Shown: positions 1 to 6,868 of the stretch, piece by piece
How positions within the stretch are numbered: position 1 is the first letter of the stretch
How the letters are laid out: the number at the start of each line of letters is the position of its first letter
DNA from: JAVBSX01 sp031549565
GTDB taxonomy: Bacteria > Planctomycetota > Planctomycetia > Pirellulales > Thermoguttaceae
Length of the DNA: 64,000 bases
Direction: 5' to 3'
Assembly: GCA_031549565.1 (NCBI GenBank)
Contig: JAVBPO010000054.1
Location: 1 to 64,000, forward strand
Translations under genes and position numbers: made by a program
Notes under the pieces: model-generated
Told to the model about the DNA's origin: nothing
Databases searched by the model: none
What the model saw: the letters and a program-made list of their open reading frames with translations, nothing else

Positions 1-111
1 CCGCAGGCATCTTGCCTGCACCTGGGTCTATGGGCTTCCAGCCCGTAGCGAACCCTCGGCAGGCTGGAAGCCTACCGACCCAGATGCAGGCTGGAAGCCT
101 GCGGTCCCAGG
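1..111. repeat. Dispersed palindromic repeat, family A (copy 1, cut by window start)
   Basis: GC-rich imperfect palindrome built from CCGCAGGC..TTGCCTGC and GGCTGGAAGCCTGCGGTCCCAG units. The same element occurs at 14381-14470 (opposite orientation) and 39962-40088. It ends with GCCTGCGGTCCCAGG, which is the terminal inverted repeat of the complete copy. The left end lies outside the window. Confidence 0.85.
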
Positions 112-177
112 AAAGGCCCCGGAAAATTTGCTCGCACCCCGTGCAAACTGCTGAGACGGTCGCCCTTCTCACAAAAA

Positions 178-200
178 TTCATAATTCACAATTCATAATT
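178..200. repeat. Heptad tandem repeat (TTCATAA type) upstream of cyclophilin
   Basis: Three 7-bp units, TTCATAA TTCACAA TTCATAA, lie 10 bp before the cyclophilin start codon. Short, but with the same 7-bp period as the longer tracts in this window. Confidence 0.6.
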
Positions 201-210
201 AAACAGCTCC

Positions 211-687
211 ATGGCCAAAAAGAAAAAAGCACCCGCCAAAAAGAAAGCCGCTCCCGTCAAGAGTAAGATCGCGACCATTGAAACGGAAAAGGGGAATATC
301 GTGTTGGAACTTTTCGCCGGGAAAACGCCGAAAACTTGCGCCAATTTCGAGAAGCTCGCCGCCGAAGGCTTTTACGACGGTTTGACGTTTCACCGCGTAA
401 TCGAAGATTTTATGATCCAAGGGGGCTGTCCGAAGGGAACCGGAACCGGCGGGCCGGGCTATACGTTCGAGGACGAATTCGACAAAGACCTCACGCACAG
501 CGGTCCCGGAATTCTTTCCATGGCGAACGCCGGTCCGAATACGAACGGCTCCCAATTTTTCATCACACACGTTCCCTGCCCTTGGTTGGACGGAAAACAC
601 ACCGTTTTCGGTCGCGTGGTCGAAGGACAAAACGTCGTCGACTCCATCGAACAAGGGGACGTGATGAAAAAGATCACGGTAAAGTGA
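211..687 (+). CDS. Peptidyl-prolyl cis-trans isomerase, cyclophilin type
   Basis: Catalyses cis-trans isomerisation of peptidyl-proline bonds, probably as a cytoplasmic folding helper since no signal peptide is seen. The 158-aa protein has the cyclophilin core: FHRVIEDFMIQGGCP (catalytic Arg and the Phe/Gln pocket), the GTGTGGPGYTFEDEF loop, and NTNGSQFFIT. The first about 19 residues are a Lys/Ala/Pro-rich basic tail (MAKKKKAPAKKK...) not part of the fold, which could bind nucleic acid or be an annotation-independent N-terminal extension. The ATG is preceded by A/T-rich heptad repeats and no Shine-Dalgarno site. The next gene begins after the stop codon, so the two may be co-transcribed. Confidence 0.95.
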   Translation: MAKKKKAPAKKKAAPVKSKIATIETEKGNIVLELFAGKTPKTCANFEKLAAEGFYDGLTFHRVIEDFMIQGGCPKGTGTGGPGYTFEDEFDKDLTHSGPGILSMANAGPNTNGSQFFITHVPCPWLDGKHTVFGRVVEGQNVVDSIEQGDVMKKITVK

Positions 688-711
688 GTGGACGCCCAAA
701 GAAAATCTGTC

Positions 712-1950
712 ATGAAATCAATTACTCCGGCACTGTTTTTTGTACTGTTCGCGCCGTTCGTTTTCGGCGCGGATTTGTCCTATCCGGGCGAACCGCTTCG
801 AAACGATCCGATCGAAGACGAGCAATCGCTGTATCCCGCCGGCGCGAGCGAAAACACGATCACGGTCGATTACGTTCCCGGTGAAAAAATCGCCGATCCT
901 GATTCGGTGTTCGGCGGATTTACGAAAAGCGGAACGAGCGAAAAGAATAAATTGACGTTCAAAAACGGACGCGTTCCCCGCAATGTGTTCGGCGGTTTTT
1001 CGCTCCAAGGGGACGTGAAAGAGAATTCGGTCGTCTTCTCGGACGGGCTCGCCGCTGATGCCTCGATCGCGAAACTCTGCGGCGGGCAAACGCAAAACGG
1101 CAACGTCGAAGAGAATTCCGTGACGATTTCCGGCGGTCGGATCGTGGGAGACGTTTACGGCGGCGACGCCGACGGCGACGGAAACGCGAGCGAAAATTCC
1201 GTCAAAATCAGCGGCGGCAAGCTCTCCGGCTTCGTCAACGGCGGTGGTGTCAGCGGGGTCGGAATCGCTCGGAAAAACCATGTCGCGATCTCCGGCGGAA
1301 CCGTCACGATGGGTGTCGCCGGCGGATTCGCTCATGTCGCCAATGCTTTACCTGCCGATAAGGACAATAAGGACGAGGAGAAAACGAATTCCGTTCTCGA
1401 AAACGTCGTCAAGATTTCCGGCGAGGTCGAAATCGACGGTAATGTGTCCGGCGGTTTCGTTCTCGACTCCGGCGGTTCGGTGAAAAAGAACGCCGTGGAC
1501 ATTTCCGGCGGCACGATCCGGGGAACCGTGTACGGAGGCCGTGCGTATAACGGCGAAGCGAGCGGCAATATGGTCAAGATTTCCGGCGGAACAATCAAGG
1601 ACCGCGATGCGGCCGTGTACGCTGGATTCGTCTACGAACCGGAAAACGGTCGGGCAACCGGCAATGCCGTCATGATTTCCGCTTCTCCTTCCTTGGAAAC
1701 GATTACGCTTTACGGCAACAATCTCGCGACTTGGAAAACGGACGGAAATACGTTGGTTTTCAAAGGATTCCGGGGAACCATTCGCGGTCTGTCCCATTTT
1801 CAACAGATCGAAGTGGACAAAGAGAGCATCGTAACCGTCGTCGGCGACGGGCCGTACGAAATATTCAACCTGAACAACCAGGGGCGAATCGTTTTCAAAA
1901 ACGGCAAACCGACGGTTCACGGAAAAGTGAACGGCAACCCGATCGAGTAA
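712..1950 (+). CDS. Secreted Gly-rich repeat protein, probable right-handed beta-helix
   Basis: Unrecognised extracellular protein of 412 aa from the ATG at 712; an in-frame GTG at 688 would add 8 residues before a good signal peptide (MKSITPALFFVLFAPFVFGA), so 712 is preferred. The mature part is built of about nine to ten imperfect repeats of roughly 30-35 residues with the core pattern ENsVkISGGtI.G.VYGG, for instance around residues 140-330. Regular short strands ending in Gly-Gly suggest a parallel beta-helix as in adhesins and autotransporter passengers. No autotransporter barrel, LPxTG, PEP-CTERM or catalytic motif is visible. Surface adhesion or carbohydrate interaction is an inference only. 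Located just after the cyclophilin, same strand. Confidence 0.75.
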   Translation: MKSITPALFFVLFAPFVFGADLSYPGEPLRNDPIEDEQSLYPAGASENTITVDYVPGEKIADPDSVFGGFTKSGTSEKNKLTFKNGRVPRNVFGGFSLQGDVKENSVVFSDGLAADASIAKLCGGQTQNGNVEENSVTISGGRIVGDVYGGDADGDGNASENSVKISGGKLSGFVNGGGVSGVGIARKNHVAISGGTVTMGVAGGFAHVANALPADKDNKDEEKTNSVLENVVKISGEVEIDGNVSGGFVLDSGGSVKKNAVDISGGTIRGTVYGGRAYNGEASGNMVKISGGTIKDRDAAVYAGFVYEPENGRATGNAVMISASPSLETITLYGNNLATWKTDGNTLVFKGFRGTIRGLSHFQQIEVDKESIVTVVGDGPYEIFNLNNQGRIVFKNGKPTVHGKVNGNPIE

Positions 1951-2037
1951 AAATTGGGAGCCGCGGGCAACCCTTCGAATCAATAAACGCAAAACTAAAC
2001 CAAATCTCCCACTACTGCCCACCGGGGCTCACGGGTT

Positions 2038-2982
2038 ATGATAAAAACCGAAGACCTTACCAAGCAATACGGCAAGCTGTTCGCCGTGAAGAATCTGAAA
2101 CTCGACCTCGTCGAAGGGGATCTTTTCGGTTTCATCGGTCCGAACGGCTCCGGAAAAACGACGACGATGAAAATCCTCGCGACGCTTTTGCAGCCGACTT
2201 GGGGAGAAGCGTACGTCTGCAATCTGTCGATTTACACGCATCCGAAGGAAATTCGGCGCCTGATCGGGTATATGCCGGACTTTTTCGGCGTGTACGACGA
2301 TATGAAAGTGATCGAATACCTCGAATTCTTCGCCGCCGCGTACCGGATTCGCGGGGAAAAACGGCGTAAAGTCTGCGAGGAAATGCTCGAAGTCGTCGAT
2401 CTCGGCTACAAACGGGACGCGCTGGCGACAAGCTTGTCCCGCGGTATGACGCAGCGGCTCGGCTTGGCAAGGGTGCTGCTTCACGATCCGCAAGTGCTGC
2501 TGCTGGACGAACCGGCGAGCGGTCTGGATCCCCGGGCGCGGATCGAAATGCGGGAACTGCTCAAACGGCTCGGCGGTCGCGGCAAGACGATCATGGTGTC
2601 GAGCCATATTCTCCCGGAGCTGGCCGACGTGTGCAATAAAGTCGGAATCATTGAACGCGGAGAACTTCTTGTCAACGCCGACGTTGCCGAAGTGATGCGA
2701 AAGGTCCGTGATTACATCGTGCTGCAAATTGACGTGGTCGGCGACATCGAAAAAGCGGCGAACATTCTGGAACAGCATCGTTCGGTACATTCGGTCGACA
2801 TTCAAACGGTGCGGAATCATCCGATTTTGAGCGTTTCGGTCAACAAGGAGCAGGGAATCGACGATTACTGCGATCTGCCGACGCTTTTGGTCGAAAACGG
2901 AATTCGGATCCGTTCGTTCAAAGAGGACGAAATCAACCTCGAAACCGCGTTCATGACCCTCACCAAGGGAATCACGGCGTAA
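2038..2982 (+). CDS. ABC-2 type transporter ATP-binding protein (orphan)
   Basis: 314-aa nucleotide-binding subunit of the CcmA/ABC-2 exporter class. Visible motifs are Walker A GPNGSGKTT (residues 34-42), the signature LSRGMTQRLGLAR (about 132-144), Walker B VLLLDEPASGLDP (about 153-165) and the switch region SSHIL. A C-terminal domain of about 90 residues follows, as in ABC-2 ATPases with a regulatory tail. It would power export or gliding-type transport at the inner membrane, but no permease gene is adjacent: upstream is the repeat protein and downstream, after a short palindrome, is rnpA. The partner must be encoded elsewhere. Substrate unknown. Confidence 0.93.
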   Translation: MIKTEDLTKQYGKLFAVKNLKLDLVEGDLFGFIGPNGSGKTTTMKILATLLQPTWGEAYVCNLSIYTHPKEIRRLIGYMPDFFGVYDDMKVIEYLEFFAAAYRIRGEKRRKVCEEMLEVVDLGYKRDALATSLSRGMTQRLGLARVLLHDPQVLLLDEPASGLDPRARIEMRELLKRLGGRGKTIMVSSHILPELADVCNKVGIIERGELLVNADVAEVMRKVRDYIVLQIDVVGDIEKAANILEQHRSVHSVDIQTVRNHPILSVSVNKEQGIDDYCDLPTLLVENGIRIRSFKEDEINLETAFMTLTKGITA

Positions 2983-2991
2983 AATCGTTTG

Positions 2992-3016
2992 GGTCGGCAC
3001 CGCAGGTGCCGGCTCG
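2992..3016. repeat. REP-like palindrome before rnpA
   Basis: GGTCGGCACCGCAGGTGCCG followed by GCTCG, a short hairpin whose complement (CGAGCCGG...CCGACC) is of the same class as the two units inserted in the gene at 41715-41794. Confidence 0.65.
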
Positions 3017-3025
3017 TTGTGTTGC

Positions 3026-3442
3026 ATGAAATTCCGCAAAGAGGACCGTCTGCGTAAAACCGCCGAATTTCAAAGGGTCTACGCCGATCGCAAGTCCGTC
3101 GCCGACAACGTGTTGATCGTGTACGGCTCTCCGAACGGCTTGGGCCGGATGCGGCTCGGCTTGTCCGTGTCCCGCAAAGTGGGAAACGCCGTGATTCGCA
3201 ACCGTTGGAAGCGTCTGATTCGGGAAGCGTTTCGGCTCTTTATTCTTCCGGCGGAAATCATTGTAGGGCTCGATCTGGTCGTGATCCCGCAAAAAGGGAT
3301 CGCGCCGGTTCCGTTCAAGGATCTGCACAAATCGCTTCAAAAGAACGTCGAACGATTACGTCGAAAGTTCGCGTCCACAAAAAAATCCGCCGTGGAACCT
3401 TCCGCAGCGGACCTTCCTCAAGGAGAAACAGAGGGGGTGTGA
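3026..3442 (+). CDS. rnpA: Ribonuclease P protein component
   Basis: Protein subunit of RNase P, which matures tRNA 5' ends. The hallmark RNA-binding helix is present in the order LGLSVSRKVGNAVIRNRWKR (the family RNR motif), preceded by the N-terminal MKFRKEDRLRKTAEFQRVY strand. Start placed at the ATG at 3026; an in-frame TTG at 3017 adds only MCC and lies against a palindrome. Length 138 aa is usual with a short disordered tail. The canonical neighbours rpmH and yidC/yidD are missing: the gene sits alone between an ABC ATPase and a convergent PEP-CTERM gene that ends 2 bp away, so the classic dnaA-rpmH-rnpA order is broken here. Confidence 0.95.
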   Translation: MKFRKEDRLRKTAEFQRVYADRKSVADNVLIVYGSPNGLGRMRLGLSVSRKVGNAVIRNRWKRLIREAFRLFILPAEIIVGLDLVVIPQKGIAPVPFKDLHKSLQKNVERLRRKFASTKKSAVEPSAADLPQGETEGV

Positions 3443-3444
3443 AA

Positions 3445-4095
3445 CTATTTCTTACGGAACCGACGCACAATCGGCAGCCCGGCAAGTCCCAAGCCCAGCA
3501 CCAGCACCGTCGCCGGTTCGGGGGTTACGCCTTTTGTTTCATAATCACCCTTTTCGATTTTTCCTTCCCAAATCAGCGTTGCACCTTGAATGCTAGGCTG
3601 GTTCAGTGATTGAAGGTGCCCGACGATTTTGAAATTATCGTTTTCGAGGAAACCAGCAAACGTCTCCCAGGTATTTGTATTGTTCGCAAATAGCAAGGTC
3701 GAAGTAACCGGGGACGTTTTAGTCGCTCCACCACCAAAATTCAGTTGGCTTTTGGCATTGAAAAAATCATCCGGGTCAACATATAAGCCAATGGCTCCGG
3801 TCGGTGTATATTTTGCGAGTCCACCACTGAAAATAGAGGCATCAAGTACATTCAACGTAAAATCCACGCCGCCATACGCGCCTGCACTGGCGTTATAGGT
3901 CAACACAATCGAAAATGCATTTTGAAGAGTACCAATTTGATTATCAGTCAAACTGATCTTATCACCCGTGACACCGGTCATCAAGAACGTGTACTCATCC
4001 GCTGGTTTCCAGCCTTGCTCCAAATCCGCTTTGGCGTTGATCGCGAATCCACAAACAATCGCGGCGGCCACAAACAGCATCGTAATTTTTCTCAT
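3445..4095 (-). CDS. PEP-CTERM sorting domain protein
   Basis: Secreted protein of 216 aa: signal peptide MRKITMLFVAAAIVCGFAINAKA at the N terminus, a soluble Gly/Asn/Thr-rich middle, and a C-terminal PEP-CTERM signal comprising TPEPAT, a hydrophobic stretch (VLVLGLGLAGLPIV) and a basic end RRFRKK. Such tails are recognised and processed by exosortase, here encoded 1.6 kb away at 5672. The start at 4095 is chosen because AGGAG lies about 7 nt upstream; the ATG at 4101 is too close to it. Function of the mature part is not recognised; family knowledge suggests an extracellular matrix or surface component. Convergent with rnpA. Confidence 0.92.
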   Translation of the reverse strand: MRKITMLFVAAAIVCGFAINAKADLEQGWKPADEYTFLMTGVTGDKISLTDNQIGTLQNAFSIVLTYNASAGAYGGVDFTLNVLDASIFSGGLAKYTPTGAIGLYVDPDDFFNAKSQLNFGGGATKTSPVTSTLLFANNTNTWETFAGFLENDNFKIVGHLQSLNQPSIQGATLIWEGKIEKGDYETKGVTPEPATVLVLGLGLAGLPIVRRFRKK

Positions 4096-4101
4096 AGTCA
4101 T

Positions 4102-4501
4102 TCTCCTTTAAGGTCAAATTTGAATCGCGATTTTTCTCACCGTGAGGAAGACCGCGATTGGCTTTGTTTTGTTTCAAGCAGGCTAACGAGTCCTGCTGCT
4201 TTGATGACCGAAGAGATACGCAATCGCCGTGCCAAAGAAATGGCGATTGCAGGAAAACGATGTTTTTTGTTCTCGAAACTCGAAGAAAACGCTTAAATCA
4301 CGGGATTTCCCGTCTCTGAAAGCCAAAATATTTTTGACGCCGTGTTCAAAAGTCAAGAAAGACAGGAGAATTTTCGTCGTGATATTTTTAATCGCGGGAC
4401 GCAATTAAATGGACTGTATGATTTCGCATGTGCAAAATTGCAAAATGTGTATCATTTTGCAGCAGTGTGTGGTTTTGGAACGTTCTCTTGATATTCGGCG
4501 T
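4102..4501. other. Intergenic region between PEP-CTERM gene and palindromic element
   Basis: No credible gene. The part next to 4102 carries the AGGAG ribosome-binding site of the PEP-CTERM gene (complement of CTCCTT at 4104-4109) and presumably its promoter. A perfect 8-bp stem with 5-nt loop (GCAAAATG/CATTTTGC, 4440-4460) lies at the far end of the clpP transcript and could act as a weak terminator. The rest shows nothing I recognise. Confidence 0.5.
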
Positions 4502-4700
4502 CCTGAAGGGACGCGATGTCTATAACCCCCGGTGCCAACCGGGGGAAAGCGCACCCACAACATGAGAAAACCCCGAAGGGGTGTAATTTTCCCGGAGGAG
4601 AAACTCCGATTCTATTACGCCCCTTCGGGGCTATGTGTCGTTTGGCCACTGCGACCGCCGGTTGACACCGGCGGTTATAGACATTGCGCCCCGTTGGGGC
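4502..4700. repeat. Nested inverted-repeat element, family B (double copy)
   Basis: About 200 bp forming nested palindromes. The outer arms are CCTGAAGGGACGCGATGTCT... (4502-4545) and its complement (4654-4700, containing GGTTATAGACATTGCGCCCC); the inner arms are CCCCGAAGGGGTGTAAT (4571-4587) and ATTACGCCCCTTCGGGG (4614-4630). A single outer arm recurs at 19875-19928. It lies just past the clpP stop codon, so the RNA would fold strongly and may also act as its 3' end. Confidence 0.85.
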
Positions 4701-4710
4701 TGAGCGTCTT

Positions 4711-5352
4711 CTATTCGTCTTTGTCCGTGTCCGCTTCCTGTTTTTTGAGGATGTCGTCGACGACGCCGTATTCTTTGGCTTCTTCAGCCGTCAGGTAGAA
4801 GTCGCGGTCCGTGTCCTTGGCAATCAGGTCGACCGGTTTGTTGGTGTGATTCGACAAGATATGGTTGAGCGTCTCGCGGTCCTTGAGAATCTGCTGCGCC
4901 TGGATCTCAATGTCGGAAACCTGCCCGCCGACATTGCCCCACGGCTGGTGGATCATAACTTTCGAGTGTGGCAAAGCGAATCGCTTCTCTTTCGTACCTC
5001 CTGCCAGAAGAATTGCGCCGCCGCTGGCCGCCAAGCCGACACAGTAGGTACTGACCGGACAGCTCAGGATTTGCATCGTGTCGTAAATCGCCAAGGTCGC
5101 CGAAACGCTTCCTCCGGGAGAATTGATATAAAAGTGAATATCCTTCCGACGGTTCTCGCTCTGTAGGTAGAGCAATTTCATAACCAGTTCGTTTGCCGTT
5201 TCGTTCGAGATCACTCCCTGGAGAAATATAATTCGGTTCTCCAACAGCAGATCGCCGAGCGTCATGCTTCTTTGACGCTGGTAATCCCGGTAGTTGTTCA
5301 TCGGATCCATCAGAGGGGGGCGGAATTGATTGGTCATATCAGTTATGCTCAT
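4711..5352 (-). CDS. clpP: ATP-dependent Clp protease proteolytic subunit
   Basis: Serine peptidase forming the tetradecameric ClpP barrel that degrades proteins unfolded by ClpX/ClpA. From the ATG at 5352 the 213-aa protein carries Ser110 (GLAASGGA), His135 (KVMIHQPWG) and Asp184 (DTDRDF); the spacing of 25 and 49 residues equals that of characterised ClpP triads. The FYINSPGGSV oxyanion strand is also present. A longer reading to 5475 exists but the extra 41 residues look non-coding; 5337 is another possible start. Neither clpX nor tig is adjacent, so it stands alone between a palindromic element and the exosortase promoter region. Confidence 0.95.
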   Translation of the reverse strand: MSITDMTNQFRPPLMDPMNNYRDYQRQRSMTLGDLLLENRIIFLQGVISNETANELVMKLLYLQSENRRKDIHFYINSPGGSVSATLAIYDTMQILSCPVSTYCVGLAASGGAILLAGGTKEKRFALPHSKVMIHQPWGNVGGQVSDIEIQAQQILKDRETLNHILSNHTNKPVDLIAKDTDRDFYLTAEEAKEYGVVDDILKKQEADTDKDE

Positions 5353-5593
5353 AAAATCGTTGGTAATGACTTTGGAAACCGTCGGTCGGGAATTCCCCCT
5401 ATTGTCGGACGAAATCCGGTTTTGATCAAGGGCAATCGAGGAAAATTGACGAAAATGTGGTAAAGTCCCGGGCACAAACCGGAGTTGAAAGGAAAACCTT
5501 GGGAAAACCGAAGGAAAGATTCTGGATTTACGGCAACTTTGGTGTATTATAGAGGGTTGGGGTAGACTTTGTTTTTCCCCCGGTTTCGACGCG

Positions 5594-5612
5594 CCATTAT
5601 ATGATATAATGG
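5594..5612. promoter_or_regulatory. 19-bp perfect palindrome with TATAAT, upstream of exosortase operon
   Basis: CCATTATAT-G-ATATAATGG is a perfect palindrome that contains a TATAAT on each strand (5605-5610 on plus). It lies about 60 bp before the exosortase start and could be a -10 element overlapped by an operator. No convincing -35 box was found at 16-18 bp. Confidence 0.45.
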
Positions 5613-5671
5613 AGAGATGTGTTTATTAATTTTCGTTTCACCCAGATGCAATTCCTTTCCCGGTTCGGCGG

Positions 5672-6823
5672 ATGACAGAAGAAAAAAGCAACCAGAATCC
5701 AGACTCGCAAATTGAGAGCCGGTCGCCCTCCGCATCCGGACGAGACGAGAAAACCGGTAAAGTCGGCAGAACCTTCGCCGGCATGGACGCGATCGCAACT
5801 AAAAAGCCCGGCGATCGAGGGACGTTTACCGGTATGACACTGCCGGCAGGGAGCGGTGAAGCGACCGGCACACATCGCATCGAACGCCCTCGGCAAGAGG
5901 CGGAAGAATGGCGAAAGATCGGCGAGGCGGCTTACATTGATCCGGCTTACGAGAGAGTCCGCTTGGTTTTGCTGGCAATTCTCATGGTTCCCGTCTTGGG
6001 TTTCGCTTATTTACCTTCGATCGAAGAGATCGTGAGGACTTGGTATCGGGTCCAGGATTACTCTCATGGATTCCTGATTATTCCGCTGGTCCTTTACTTC
6101 CTTTGGATTCGTTTCGATACCTATCCGGGCACGCAAAAGACGCTCGGCTGGCTCGGGTTGATCCCGATTCTCCTGTCGTGTGGTGCCCGATATTTCGCGT
6201 CTTTGCAGTACATGGACGCCGTCGAACAATGGTCGATTTTCCTTTGGATCATCGGCGTCGTGTGGCTTTTGTATGGAAACCGTGTTTTTCTCTGGGCGCT
6301 GCCTTCGATGTCGTTCCTGATCTTCATGTTCCCGCTTCCCTACCGGTTCGAGACGGAAATGCGTCAGGAGCTTCAAGGGATCGCAGCCCGATTCGCGGCG
6401 TTTCTGCTCCAAACGATCGGCCAACCGGCCGTTAATATCGGAACGACGATCCGACTCGGACTGCTGGAAATCGGCGTCGAGGCGGCATGCTCCGGAATTC
6501 GATTCCTCATTAGCTTTTTCGCGCTGGCGATCGGAACGGTTTTGCTGCTTCGCCGTCCCTGGTGGCAGAACATCGTCGTCATTCTCGGTGTCATACCGAT
6601 CGCGTTGTTCGTCAATGCCGCCCGTATCGTGATGACGTCCCTTTTAATCAAGTACTGCGCTCCCACTTTGCAACGGTTTTCCAAAGAAGGTCAAGCGGTC
6701 GGCGTTGCCGCGGACAAATTCGCCGGTTATCTGGCGATCGGTTTGGCTTTCGTCCTTTTCGCCCTTTTCGTCTTGTACCTGACCCGGCTTTTCCGAAAAG
6801 TCAATTTGCTTGAAGCCAAGTAA
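5672..6823 (+). CDS. Exosortase (EpsH/XrtU-like membrane transpeptidase)
   Basis: Integral membrane cysteine peptidase/transpeptidase that processes PEP-CTERM tails. 383 aa: a hydrophilic, Gly/Thr-rich cytoplasmic N terminus of about 95 residues, then about eight membrane segments. Family landmarks: DYSHGFLIIPL (129-139), MFPLPYR (219-225), the catalytic Cys273 in EAACSGIRFL and Arg318 in NAARIV. The third catalytic residue is normally His in an HxxxG motif; here the matching site reads D348-KFAG. It heads a run of five same-strand genes ending with an EpsI-like protein, and a PEP-CTERM substrate is close by. The subfamily is my inference from the planctomycete setting. Confidence 0.93.
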   Translation: MTEEKSNQNPDSQIESRSPSASGRDEKTGKVGRTFAGMDAIATKKPGDRGTFTGMTLPAGSGEATGTHRIERPRQEAEEWRKIGEAAYIDPAYERVRLVLLAILMVPVLGFAYLPSIEEIVRTWYRVQDYSHGFLIIPLVLYFLWIRFDTYPGTQKTLGWLGLIPILLSCGARYFASLQYMDAVEQWSIFLWIIGVVWLLYGNRVFLWALPSMSFLIFMFPLPYRFETEMRQELQGIAARFAAFLLQTIGQPAVNIGTTIRLGLLEIGVEAACSGIRFLISFFALAIGTVLLLRRPWWQNIVVILGVIPIALFVNAARIVMTSLLIKYCAPTLQRFSKEGQAVGVAADKFAGYLAIGLAFVLFALFVLYLTRLFRKVNLLEAK

Positions 6824-6868
6824 GAGAGTTTCCCAACCGGAGTCATTACTATCGTCCGAGGTATTCCC

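Noticed and set aside
4183..4404. Minus-strand ORF of 73 codons between the PEP-CTERM gene and clpP
   Set aside because: No ribosome site, no domain and low coding character.
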